DNA of 64,000 nt from Methylococcales bacterium. Its GTDB lineage: Bacteria > Pseudomonadota > Gammaproteobacteria > Methylococcales > Methylomonadaceae. Location of the stretch: positions 806,001-870,000 of the forward strand of contig JAUZSN010000002.1 of NCBI GenBank assembly GCA_030949405.1. Direction: 5' to 3'. Below the pieces are notes generated by a model that was not told where the DNA came from, did not search any database, and saw only the letters and a program-made list of their open reading frames with translations. This document shows positions 29,154 through 37,709 of the stretch, piece after piece (within the stretch, counting starts at the first letter, position 1; each line of letters opens with the position of its first letter). The position numbers were made by a program, and so were the translations under genes.

Positions 29154-30002
29154 TCACGCCTTTAAATCATATCCGTTAATAAGTGACCTAATTATGATTA
29201 AATACATTTTCTTTAATTCACTCACGCCATTATCACGAATAAAAAAATCATAACTCGGTGAACTATTTGCTTCAATAAGCCAATAGTTTTGCTGTGAATC
29301 CACTAAAATATCAAGCCCACAATAAGGGATGGCTAATTTATCAAAGAGGGGATTAGAAAATAATTGAAGTGTATCAAGAATCGTCTGATCGGTTACAAGT
29401 TCTGCTTTTGAACCTTCCCAATGTAGCGGGCTTAAATTTTCTTTATAATCGGCATTCAAACAATTCTTTTCATAAGCAAAAACTAAGGTTGAATTTACAA
29501 AAATAGCCCGATATTCATGTTGGGCCATAATATACTGTTGAGCCAATGCAATGTAGTCATAAACTCTATGATTTTTATTAAAAATAACCGTTACGGCTTG
29601 AATAAATTCTTCTTGACGGGTTACTTTAAAAACCCCTTGACCGCCACAGCCTTTATTCGGCTTGACGATTAAAGGATAATTTAGGGAGGTTTCAATAGTA
29701 GAAATCATTGATTTTAGATTGTTATCTATCAAATAATGATGATAATTTTTATTACAATCAGGATCTAAAATAACTGCTGTTGTAGGTATTGAGATAATGG
29801 CGTTAAAAAATTCATAAAAATAGGCCTTATCTTGGCATAGCTGAGAACCAGACACATTATCAAGCGGGGTTGACCAATTAATAAAAAGATAATTTTTATG
29901 ATTAATTAATAAATTTATTAAATTCCCTGTCTTTGAGGCAATCTCATACTTAATAGCCAGCTCGTCACAGGCTTCAACTAAGGCGCGAATGTTTTTATTC
30001 AT
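29154..30002 (-). CDS. ATP-grasp ligase, RimK-like
   Basis: A 282-residue protein with an ATP-grasp core: YPLIVKPNKGCGGQGVFKV is the nucleotide-binding loop, and LIEANSSPSYDFFI near the C-terminus gives the Glu and Asn metal ligands. The segment YCGLDILVDSQQNYWLIEA between them matches RimK and related carboxylate-amine ligases. Substrates of the family include peptide tails, amino acids and cofactors, and cannot be told here. It sits between thioinosine phosphorylase (32 bases upstream) and the CheW-like gene, in what may be one five-gene minus-strand unit starting at nagZ. Confidence 0.75.
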   Translation of the reverse strand: MNKNIRALVEACDELAIKYEIASKTGNLINLLINHKNYLFINWSTPLDNVSGSQLCQDKAYFYEFFNAIISIPTTAVILDPDCNKNYHHYLIDNNLKSMISTIETSLNYPLIVKPNKGCGGQGVFKVTRQEEFIQAVTVIFNKNHRVYDYIALAQQYIMAQHEYRAIFVNSTLVFAYEKNCLNADYKENLSPLHWEGSKAELVTDQTILDTLQLFSNPLFDKLAIPYCGLDILVDSQQNYWLIEANSSPSYDFFIRDNGVSELKKMYLIIIRSLINGYDLKA

Positions 30003-30034
30003 TATCTATCTATAACGCGTTAAGGCTTTAAAGC

Positions 30035-30772
30035 TTATGTTTTTTTAATAAAGGCCGTGAGTAATTGCATCACATTACCCATTCCATTGTTTAAATGCTG
30101 ATGAATTTCTTCCATCGTAATTTCACCCGCTACTTTTCCCGCGCCCCAGTTGGCCACCACCGAAATGCCGACATAGGGTAGATTTAATTCTCTAGCCAGT
30201 CCCGCCTCTGGCATTCCTGTCATCCCCACAATATCACAGCCATCCTTCTCTAATCGTACTATTTCAGCGGCGGATTCTAATCGAGGCCCTTGAGTACAAC
30301 CATAGGTTGCAACCGAACTAATGGCTATTTTTTTTTCAGCCGCGATCGTAATAAGTCGTTGTCGAAGTTTTTGAGTGTAGGGGTAAGTGAAATCAATGTG
30401 AGTCACGTCGTCTAAATCATCGGCAAAAAAAGTATGCTCGCGACCATAACTATAATCAATAATTTGATCGGGAATGACTATGTGTGCGGGTTGCATTTTT
30501 TTTGTAATTCCCCCGACGGCGGTGATCGCAATAATATGCGTCACCCCTAGCTTTTGAAATCCCCAAATATTAGCGCGATAATTAACTTTATGCGGAGGAA
30601 TACAATGAGGATTGCCATGTCTGGCGAGAAAAATAACTTTTTTCTCTTTCAATTTACCGATTATATAATGGGCTGATGGCGATCCAAACGGGGTTTTTAA
30701 TTTTTTTTCAGCGATAATTTTTAAGCCTTTAATATCCGCCAACCCTGTCCCGCCTATAATTCCTATACTCAT
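30035..30772 (-). CDS. S-methyl-5'-thioinosine phosphorylase / MTA phosphorylase family
   Basis: Purine nucleoside phosphorylase of the MTAP group. The 245 residues show GIIGGTGLADI, the phosphate-binding LARHGNPHCIPPHKVNYRAN, AVGGI, TQGPRLESAAEI and the ribose-binding VGMTGMPEAGLARELNLPY. In gammaproteobacteria the common member acts on methylthioinosine, and the adjacent hypoxanthine phosphoribosyltransferase would salvage the hypoxanthine released. Start and the hpt stop overlap as ATGA. The specificity for inosine rather than adenosine is inferred from context and from the short length. Confidence 0.88.
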   Translation of the reverse strand: MSIGIIGGTGLADIKGLKIIAEKKLKTPFGSPSAHYIIGKLKEKKVIFLARHGNPHCIPPHKVNYRANIWGFQKLGVTHIIAITAVGGITKKMQPAHIVIPDQIIDYSYGREHTFFADDLDDVTHIDFTYPYTQKLRQRLITIAAEKKIAISSVATYGCTQGPRLESAAEIVRLEKDGCDIVGMTGMPEAGLARELNLPYVGISVVANWGAGKVAGEITMEEIHQHLNNGMGNVMQLLTAFIKKT

Positions 30773-31329
30773 AATTCCTCCTCATGACAGGCAAAAATAC
30801 CCGCTGCATTACGCAAATAGCCTTTGTAATCCATCCCATAGCCAAATAAATAATGGTTACCCGTTTCAAGCCCCGTAAAATCGGCAATAATGGGTTTTTT
30901 ATGGTCTAATTTTTTATTAACTAAAACAGCACTGTAAATAGAACGGGCCCCTTGTTCACGACAGTATTGATAAATCGCTTCTAAAGTGAATCCTTCATCT
31001 AAAATGTCATCAATAATTAACACGGTACGATCTTTCAGTGGGGTTGTTGGTTTCAATAACCATTTAATGTCGCCGCCTGATGTTTCGTTATGATAACGGC
31101 TTGCATTAATTCCATCAAATGTGAGCGGAAAATTTAAGCGGGTCAATAATTTCCCTGCAACCACCACGCCGCCATTCATAACGCATAGAATTAAGGGATC
31201 GCGATCCGAAAGTAACAACGTAATATTATGGGCCATTTGATTAATCGCGGCTTCAACTTCGGTTTCACTGTAAAGTAATTTAGCCGAGGATTTGACCTGT
31301 TCAATTTCATTAATCATGATTGAGTTCAT
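30769..31329 (-). CDS. hpt: Hypoxanthine-guanine phosphoribosyltransferase
   Basis: Converts hypoxanthine or guanine plus PRPP to IMP or GMP. The 186 residues contain the PRPP motif VLIIDDILDEGFTLEAI, CVMNGGVVVAGKL and the C-terminal GYGMDYKGYLRNAAGIF. The first ATG (31329) and a second four codons later (31317) are both possible; the gene overlaps the end of nagZ by up to 20 bases and the following phosphorylase by four. The coupling fits purine salvage with the next gene. Confidence 0.92.
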   Translation of the reverse strand: MNSIMINEIEQVKSSAKLLYSETEVEAAINQMAHNITLLLSDRDPLILCVMNGGVVVAGKLLTRLNFPLTFDGINASRYHNETSGGDIKWLLKPTTPLKDRTVLIIDDILDEGFTLEAIYQYCREQGARSIYSAVLVNKKLDHKKPIIADFTGLETGNHYLFGYGMDYKGYLRNAAGIFACHEEEL

Positions 31330-32398
31330 TAAGTTGTGAAGAAATTTTTTGCCAACGGGCTGAAGTTAATAAGTCGTTACGATTGATCTGTTTGGTGGCT
31401 ATCATGCTCGTCAATCGGCGTTGATTTTCCGTCGAGGGCGTTATCGTTAAGGTGTCTAATACGTCAGAGGCGGCACTTGGATTATTACAGACCAAAACCA
31501 TATCACAGCCTGCATCTAAAGCTTGCCGCGCTCTTTCGGTAAAACTCCCCACGCTTGCCGCACCTTCCATGCTTAAATCATCACTGAATATAACCCCGTC
31601 AAAGCCCAATTCATTACGTAAGATAGTCTGTAACCAGCGTGAGGAAAAACCAGCAGCGTTATCATCGACTTGGGGGTAAACAATATGAGCGGGCATGATC
31701 GCTTCAAGCCCTTGTTCAATAAGTTGTTTAAAGGGAATTAAATCGTGTTGGCGAATGGTTTCTAAATCACGGTTATCAATGGGTAATGCACGGTGTGAGT
31801 CTAATTTCACGGCCCCATGACCTGGAAAATGTTTCCCTGTTGAAGCCATTCCTGCTGTTCTCATGCCTCGACTAAAGGCTGCAGCTAACACGGCGGCTTG
31901 TTGAGCATCGGATGAAAAAGAACGGTCCCCAATAACTTCACTGACTCCGCAATCAACATCTAAAACAGGTGCAAAACTGAAATCAACCCCACAACTTAAT
32001 AATTCTGCGGCCATTAACCAACCTGCTTGTTCCGCTAATTCAGGTTGCGATTTAAAGTTTTCCGCAGGAGGCAGGCGGGTAAATCCTGTTTGAAAGCGTT
32101 GAACTCGTCCGCCTTCTTGATCGACGGCAATTAAAATTGGGCCGTTTCGAGACTGACGAATCTCTTTAATTAACGCGCTCACTTGTTCGGGAGATTCATA
32201 ATTTCGCGCAAATAAAATTACCGCGCCCGTATTCGGGTGTTGAATTTTTTCTTTTTCAAGCGCAGTTAAGGTTAAGCTCTGAACATCAATCATGACAGAA
32301 CCTAGGGGCATTTTTTGAAGCATCATTAAATTTTTAAAATCAAGGGTTATTTTATTAAGAATAGAAAAGTGTGATGGCACTCGCAACGGTTCTGTCAT
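31310..32398 (-). CDS. nagZ: Beta-N-acetylhexosaminidase NagZ
   Basis: Cytoplasmic glycosidase that removes N-acetylglucosamine from recycled muropeptides, glycoside hydrolase family 3. Markers are GAVILFARNYESPEQV, VDQEGGRVQRF, the catalytic-loop FSFAPVLDVDCG, GKHFPGHGAVKLDSHRALP and VIFSDDLSMEGA. The last segment holds the nucleophile aspartate. The frame opens at 32398, but family members usually begin close to MPLGSVMIDV (ATG at 32311), so about 29 N-terminal residues may not be real. Neither start has a strong ribosome-binding site. It leads the nagZ-hpt-phosphorylase unit. Confidence 0.92.
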   Translation of the reverse strand: MTEPLRVPSHFSILNKITLDFKNLMMLQKMPLGSVMIDVQSLTLTALEKEKIQHPNTGAVILFARNYESPEQVSALIKEIRQSRNGPILIAVDQEGGRVQRFQTGFTRLPPAENFKSQPELAEQAGWLMAAELLSCGVDFSFAPVLDVDCGVSEVIGDRSFSSDAQQAAVLAAAFSRGMRTAGMASTGKHFPGHGAVKLDSHRALPIDNRDLETIRQHDLIPFKQLIEQGLEAIMPAHIVYPQVDDNAAGFSSRWLQTILRNELGFDGVIFSDDLSMEGAASVGSFTERARQALDAGCDMVLVCNNPSAASDVLDTLTITPSTENQRRLTSMIATKQINRNDLLTSARWQKISSQLNELNHD

Positions 32399-32805
32399 TC
32401 TTATCGATCACTATGAATCAATCCCTTCGTTAAACGTAAAAAGTCAGTTTAAAACGTATTTTTTTTTATTAAAGTCTAACGTTAGGTTTTGAATAATTCT
32501 GACTCAAAATCCAAATTGGCGAAGGTATTGATGTATAATTAGTTAAAAGCATAACAAATAAAGGGGTTGAAAACTAGATTTTCATATAAATGTTCCTTGT
32601 CTTTCTTGCTTTTAAACCGTCGGTTCTACGGGGTTAGCTTATTGCCTTTTAAGCTCTGACTTAGTTTACTAAGTGAAACTAGAAACGGGATAAGACACCA
32701 CACTCAACTTATGTGAGTAAGTTTTAAAGAACAGTATCAGTTAATGTTGTATCAAACAAATTGAAAAATTAAAATTTTCAGTGTTTATAACAGAAGGAGA
32801 AGGTT
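32399..32805 (+). other. 407-base gap before the flavin reductase gene
   Basis: AT-rich, divergent promoter region between nagZ and the flavin reductase. It contains two small perfect hairpins, ACTTAGTT/ACTAAGT-type near 32660 and AACTTA/TAAGTT near 32715. No FMN-riboswitch core or ORF is recognised. The last bases carry a very good ribosome-binding site, AAGGAGAAGG, for an ATG at 32806. Confidence 0.4.
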
Positions 32806-32815
32806 ATGTCTGTCA

Positions 32816-33286
32816 ATGATGAAGAATTTAAAAAAAGCTCTAAAATTATGGGCAAGTGGTGTCACGGTCGTTACGACAAAAAGTGAAAAACTCGGTGTTC
32901 AAGGAATGACGGTCACTTCATTTAGCAGTGTTTCTTTAGAGCCTCATCAAATTTTAGTGTGCCTAAACCAAAATACAGAAACCCAAGCAGGCGTTTTTGA
33001 AGCGCAAGCCTTTGCTGTTAATGTTTTAACCATAAATCAAGAAACGGTCTCAAATCAATTTGCAGGGGGTGCGAGTCAGGAAGAGCGTTTTGCAAATGTT
33101 TCATGGCATGAAGGCAAAACAGGGATGCCCGTTTTTGATAAGGCACTGGTTTCTATTGAATGCACGGTGGCTGAAAAAATATTAGCAGGGACTCATTGGG
33201 TTATTATTGGTAATGTTGAACAAATAAAGTGTCATTCTGGGGATCCCTTACTTTATTATAATTCAGAGTACAGTCGTCTAGCTTAG
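32816..33286 (+). CDS. Flavin reductase domain protein, N-terminus out of frame
   Basis: NAD(P)H:flavin oxidoreductase-like protein, 156 residues in the open frame. LWASGVTVVTTKSEKLGVQGMTVTSFSSVS is split here as LWASGVTVVTTKSEK and GMTVTSFSSVSLEPHQI, the FMN-binding signature. FAVNVLTINQE and ADHWVI-type THWVIIGNVEQ follow. The expected N-terminus is MSVNDEEFKK, starting at the ATG at 32806 with a strong ribosome-binding site. That frame joins the main one only if one A is removed from the A7 run at 32830-32836. Initiation at 32816 would give an intact but poorly supported start. Whether this is slippage, error or recent damage is open. Confidence 0.75.
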   Translation: MMKNLKKALKLWASGVTVVTTKSEKLGVQGMTVTSFSSVSLEPHQILVCLNQNTETQAGVFEAQAFAVNVLTINQETVSNQFAGGASQEERFANVSWHEGKTGMPVFDKALVSIECTVAEKILAGTHWVIIGNVEQIKCHSGDPLLYYNSEYSRLA

Positions 33287-33374
33287 TGAGTAACGTGTTA
33301 CCTTAATCGTTATTTTTAGGTTAAGTCAATGGTTTCGTTTTAGTTTAAAATAGCATTTAGACATATTTTTACGG

Positions 33375-33445
33375 TCTGTACACGACAATTAATGCTCTTT
33401 AATCTCTCCTGATTTATCTTTTCCATTTAGTTTGTCGTGTACAGA
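33375..33445. promoter_or_regulatory. Perfect 14-base inverted repeat upstream of the dapB-like gene
   Basis: Arms TCTGTACACGACAA (33375-33388) and TTGTCGTGTACAGA (33432-33445) are exact complements separated by 43 AT-rich bases. The right arm lies 16 bases before the preferred start at 33462. It could be a pair of operator half-sites or a large mRNA hairpin. Confidence 0.55.
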
Positions 33446-33461
33446 ACAAAAAATAATTTAT

Positions 33462-34160
33462 ATGAAAAAATTTAAAATAGCTTTCTTAGGTCTAGGCAAA
33501 ACAGGTAAAGTAGTTGCTCAAAATATTCATTTAGATGACCGCTTTGAACTGGTTTTTGCTCTAAAAAATAAAGTCGATAAATCGGATAAATTTGATTTTA
33601 AAGTTAAATCAAAAAAACACCTTAACCGATTAATAGAAAAACACAGTCCCGATGTGGTTGTGGACTTTAGCACCGCCGAAGCCGTTCTTTCAACGATTGA
33701 AAAATTACCGCCCCAAACGCCTTATATTATTGCTACAACGGGGTTTACAGCGGATCAATTAGAAAAGTTAAAAGAGTACCCTGAGTTAACCGTTCTTTAC
33801 GCTCCGTGTATTTCTGATGGAATCAATCTTTTAATTGAAGCGTGTAAGGTCTTTAATAAATCATGGCATGATGCGGATGTTGAAATTATTGAACAGCATT
33901 CTAAACATAAAAAAGATTGGCCCAGTGGCACGGCGAAAAAAATAGCGACGACGTTTAATAAAGACATTCCTATTCATAGTGTCCGAGCGGGTGATATTGT
34001 GAGTTATCATGAGGTTGTTTTAGCGGTCAATAATCAAAAAATAACCTTAACACACGAATCGTTTAATAAAGAAGTTTTTGCTGAGGGCGTTAAGAAAGCC
34101 GTTTCATGGCTTGCTGATAAACCTTGTGGATATTATGAAGTTGATGAAGTTTACCGCTAA
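33462..34160 (+). CDS. dapB: 4-hydroxy-tetrahydrodipicolinate reductase-like protein
   Basis: Lysine and diaminopimelate pathway reductase by pattern. The protein has about 232 residues, shorter than the usual 265-275. The nucleotide loop reads FLGLGKTGKVV rather than the typical GxGGRMG. The catalytic block IIEQHSKHKKDWPSGTA keeps the first catalytic His and the Lys and the PSGTA loop, but the second His of the HH pair is Ser. FSTAEAV and ATTGFTADQLEKL also fit. An in-frame TTG at 33432 lies inside the inverted repeat, so ATG 33462 is preferred. It may be the cell's DapB or a divergent paralogue. Confidence 0.75.
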   Translation: MKKFKIAFLGLGKTGKVVAQNIHLDDRFELVFALKNKVDKSDKFDFKVKSKKHLNRLIEKHSPDVVVDFSTAEAVLSTIEKLPPQTPYIIATTGFTADQLEKLKEYPELTVLYAPCISDGINLLIEACKVFNKSWHDADVEIIEQHSKHKKDWPSGTAKKIATTFNKDIPIHSVRAGDIVSYHEVVLAVNNQKITLTHESFNKEVFAEGVKKAVSWLADKPCGYYEVDEVYR

Positions 34161-34235
34161 TTAACACCGACTATTGGAGTGAATTTTTTCACTCCAATAG
34201 GTTACATCCGTTACAGACGCGTCCTTAAACTTAAT

Positions 34236-35084
34236 TTAATCATCCGCTTCATGCGGCTTTTGTTCAGGAATGGGGAGCAAAGGAATCTGATAGCTTTTGA
34301 TGAGAGCATTAATTTCTGCTTGATTCTCCGTAATTAATTGAGTTAAAACCTCTTTACGCGCCTTATCGCCATAACGAACCCCCATCGCGATTGAAAAATC
34401 AAATTTTATCGCCTTTGTTGAAACCATCGGTAAGACGCTATAGGTATCGGCAGCGGCTTGTGATAAAACATAACCCGCCATTGGCCCCCAAAGAATCGCC
34501 ATATCTAATTTTTTGGCTTTTAAATCTTTAGAAATGGTCATTGCAAGATTATTCTTATCATCCCCAGTCATGGTTTGATAAGGAATTCCCTGATCTAATA
34601 ACCCTTGCTGTTGTAGCCATGTGGTCCCAGGACCTCGATCAAACATCGCTATTTTTAAGTGTTCTTGTTTAACCAAGGGTAATTTTGAAATGTCTTTAGG
34701 TTGAGTAATGGCATCAAAGCCTCGTCCTTTGGCAATTAATAACACATACTGGGAATGATAATAAGGTTGTGTGGTCATCGTCAGCTCATAACCTGCGGGA
34801 ACACCCATAACAACGTCACACTTATATTCACCACTGCCTTCTTTTAATTCAACTCTTAATGTATTTCTAATAAAACCAATCCGTTGTGGAAACCACATGT
34901 ACTCAATTTCTTGACCTAATTTTTTAGCAAATAAAGCGGCAATTTTATTTTCAAAACCTGTTTGTTTTTTGGTTGAATACGGAGGATTTAAAGGATCTGC
35001 ACAGACTTTAAATTTATCAGCGGCATTAAGCGTATAACTTGTTGCAGCTAACAATAAAGTCGTTATCAGTGTAAAGCGTTTCAT
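34236..35084 (-). CDS. MxaJ/XoxJ-type periplasmic binding protein
   Basis: A 282-residue exported protein with signal peptide MKRFTLITTLLLAATSYTLNA. FKVCADPLNPPYSTKKQTGFENKI is the opening typical of the quinoprotein-dehydrogenase-associated solute-binding proteins, quoted in part as VCADPLNPPYS and GFENKIAALFAKKLG. WFPQRIGFIRNTL and CDVVMGVPAGYE are further hallmarks. These proteins are encoded with methanol dehydrogenase (mxaFJG, xoxFJ) and are thought to help load or activate the enzyme. No dehydrogenase large subunit or cytochrome cL gene lies nearby, so this is an orphan copy. It is the best evidence in the window for methylotrophy. Confidence 0.85.
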   Translation of the reverse strand: MKRFTLITTLLLAATSYTLNAADKFKVCADPLNPPYSTKKQTGFENKIAALFAKKLGQEIEYMWFPQRIGFIRNTLRVELKEGSGEYKCDVVMGVPAGYELTMTTQPYYHSQYVLLIAKGRGFDAITQPKDISKLPLVKQEHLKIAMFDRGPGTTWLQQQGLLDQGIPYQTMTGDDKNNLAMTISKDLKAKKLDMAILWGPMAGYVLSQAAADTYSVLPMVSTKAIKFDFSIAMGVRYGDKARKEVLTQLITENQAEINALIKSYQIPLLPIPEQKPHEADD

Positions 35085-35267
35085 TTATTTTGTCCTAAAT
35101 TTAAAAACAGTGTTTGCTCAATTATGTCATCACCAAGCAATCAAGTGTGGCTAGTATTATAGCGTTCTCTGGGTTAAAAATAAGTATCCATTGCAAATTT
35201 ATTTTATCGTACTAAAGCCTGTTTACTATAAAATACTCACCTTATCTCTCAATTCAATTCTAATTCA

Positions 35268-37607
35268 ATGACAGACGATTCTCCACGCTCATTTTTTTTT
35301 AAATGGCTTAAACGCTCTATTGTTATTGCTATTTTAGGGTTAGCTTTTTTTTTAACGCCGTATCTTATAAAATTAAACACCGAAGTGGTGACCACCTTTA
35401 ATGGTAAACGCTGGGATATTCCAGCGCGTATTTATGCCAACCCTTTAGATCTCTATGTGGGACTCGCTTTAAAACAAACTGAATTGGAAGATTTATTACA
35501 GCAATTACATTATCGTCAAGAAATGAAATTAACTTCGGAAGGGGCGTATAAGTCGTTACCGAATAAAATTGAATTAAAAAGTCGTTATTTTGATTTTTGG
35601 GATGGGCCGCAACTGAGTCAGCATTTACAAATCCAATTTTCTAAGCACAGTATTACTCGAATTACCGATTTAACCCTGAAACAAAACGTTGCAATTACAC
35701 GATTAGATCCCGTGCAAATTGGTAGTTTTTATCCTCAGCGAAAAGAAGATCGAATTTTAATTAAACTGGATGATGCGCCTGATTTTTTAACTCAAGGTTT
35801 ACTTGCAACCGAAGATCGAAATTTTTATCAACATTATGGCGTTTCATTACGGGGCGTAGCGCGGGCGGTGTGGTCAAATTTGCGCGCAGGGGGATTGGTT
35901 CAGGGTGGCAGTACGCTAACGCAACAATTGGTTAAGAACTTTTATTTAACCTCCGAACGAAGTTTAAAGCGTAAAGTGAATGAAGCCTTTATGTCGTTAT
36001 TATTAGAATTTCATTATGAAAAATCTGAAATTTTAGAAGCGTATTTAAATGAAATTTATTTAGGGCAAGATGGGGCGAATGCGGTACATGGGTTTGGATT
36101 AGCCAGTCAATTTTATTTTGGTCGTCCATTAAAAGATTTACCACTGCATCAATCCGCTGCGTTAATTGCGCTGGTAAGAGGGCCTTCAATGTATGATTTA
36201 CGGCGACACCCTAAAGCAGGCTTAGATCGGCGCAATATGGTCTTAAGAGAAATGTTTGCTCAAGGCTATATTAAAAAACCAGTGATGACCGCTGCGATTG
36301 CTAAACCTCTGGAGGTTATTCAACATAAACATCGTTCTGTTAATCGTTACCCTGCCTTTTTAGATAAAGTTAAGCGTGAATTAGCGCAACAATATAAAGA
36401 AGCAGATTTAACTACGGAAGGGTTGAAAATTTTTACCACCTTGGATTCGCAAGTACAAAATAGCTTAGAAAAAACGGTGGCTAAAAAAATAGCGTCATTT
36501 GAAAAACGACCTAAAAGTAGTCAGTTAGAAACCGCAGTTATTGTAACGCGTCGTGAAAGTGGTGAAATTATTGCGTTAATGGGCGGGAAGAAATCAACAG
36601 AGGCGGGGTTTAACCGTGCTTTAGATGCGGTTAGACCGATTGGCTCTTTAGTCAAGCCTGCGGTGTTTTTAACCGCGTTAATGCAAACAGATCGGTTTAC
36701 GATGGTCACCCCTGTCAGTGATGCCGCGATTCATGTAAAAAGTGGGGGACAAGTGTGGTCACCTAAAAACTACGATCATAAAGAGCATGGTCTCGTTCCG
36801 TTGCATAACGCCTTAACCTATTCTTATAATTTAGCGACGGTTCGTGTTGGGATGGACGTGGGTTTAGAGGCGGTTGAAAGCACATTAAAAAAATTAGGGG
36901 TTAGTCGGAAAATTAATTTATTTCCATCCTTACTCCTTGGTGCGCTCCAATTAACACCGTTTGAAGTCAGCCAAATGTATCAAACCTTAGCGGGGGATGG
37001 TTTTATGACGGAATTAAAAACGATTCATACCGTCGTTGCGATGGATGGTAAACCGTTGCAACATGTTCCCTTTACGATTGAGCAACGTTTAGATCCTGCG
37101 GCCACTTATATTATTAACACGATACTACAAAAGGTCATGACGAAAGGAACAGGGCGTTCAGCGTATAAATATTTGCCTAAAAAATTAGCCTTGGCTGGAA
37201 AAACAGGCACGAGTAATGAATTAAAAGACAGTTGGTTTGCAGGCTTTAGTGGGGATTATTTATCCGTAGTTTGGATCGGTCGAGATGATAATAAACCATC
37301 AGGATTAAGTGGATCATCAGGGGCATTACAATTATGGATTAATTTAATGCGAAAAATTGCAACACAACCCGTTAATTTAATTGCTCCCGATGGGATTGAA
37401 ATGGCGTGGATAGACAACCAAGGTTTATTAGCCGATTATTATTGTCAAGGGGCTAAAAAATACCCCTTTATAAAAGGCTCTGTTCCAACCAAATTATCGC
37501 CGTGTATTGCGACCATGAAAGTCATTCAAGCGGAACCTTTGTATGATAAGGATGGGCAACCCCTTAATTCTAAGCCAGCTCTTCAAGATGATGATGCCTT
37601 ATTTTAA
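35268..37607 (+). CDS. mrcB: Penicillin-binding protein 1B
   Basis: Bifunctional peptidoglycan glycosyltransferase and transpeptidase. It has a cytoplasmic N-terminus and one membrane helix (SIVIAILGLAFFLTPYL). A UB2H-like region follows, then the transferase domain with ATEDRNFYQHYGVSLRG and QGGSTLTQQLVKNFYL. The transpeptidase has SLVK (catalytic Ser in RPIGSLVKPAVF), SYN and KTGTS. The 779 residues match PBP1B. A cognate LpoB activator is not evident in the neighbourhood. Confidence 0.95.
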   Translation: MTDDSPRSFFFKWLKRSIVIAILGLAFFLTPYLIKLNTEVVTTFNGKRWDIPARIYANPLDLYVGLALKQTELEDLLQQLHYRQEMKLTSEGAYKSLPNKIELKSRYFDFWDGPQLSQHLQIQFSKHSITRITDLTLKQNVAITRLDPVQIGSFYPQRKEDRILIKLDDAPDFLTQGLLATEDRNFYQHYGVSLRGVARAVWSNLRAGGLVQGGSTLTQQLVKNFYLTSERSLKRKVNEAFMSLLLEFHYEKSEILEAYLNEIYLGQDGANAVHGFGLASQFYFGRPLKDLPLHQSAALIALVRGPSMYDLRRHPKAGLDRRNMVLREMFAQGYIKKPVMTAAIAKPLEVIQHKHRSVNRYPAFLDKVKRELAQQYKEADLTTEGLKIFTTLDSQVQNSLEKTVAKKIASFEKRPKSSQLETAVIVTRRESGEIIALMGGKKSTEAGFNRALDAVRPIGSLVKPAVFLTALMQTDRFTMVTPVSDAAIHVKSGGQVWSPKNYDHKEHGLVPLHNALTYSYNLATVRVGMDVGLEAVESTLKKLGVSRKINLFPSLLLGALQLTPFEVSQMYQTLAGDGFMTELKTIHTVVAMDGKPLQHVPFTIEQRLDPAATYIINTILQKVMTKGTGRSAYKYLPKKLALAGKTGTSNELKDSWFAGFSGDYLSVVWIGRDDNKPSGLSGSSGALQLWINLMRKIATQPVNLIAPDGIEMAWIDNQGLLADYYCQGAKKYPFIKGSVPTKLSPCIATMKVIQAEPLYDKDGQPLNSKPALQDDDALF

Positions 37608-37709
37608 TTTTTTTTCCCCGAAAAAATAAACCGAATAACGATAGCGTCAAAAAATGAACTTTATACTCGATTTTAATCTCCAATTAGAAATTATCAAGGA
37701 TTATTTTTA

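Noticed and set aside
32399-32805. Possible FMN riboswitch ahead of the flavin reductase
   Set aside because: The conserved RFN-element core segments are not visible; only two small unrelated hairpins are present.
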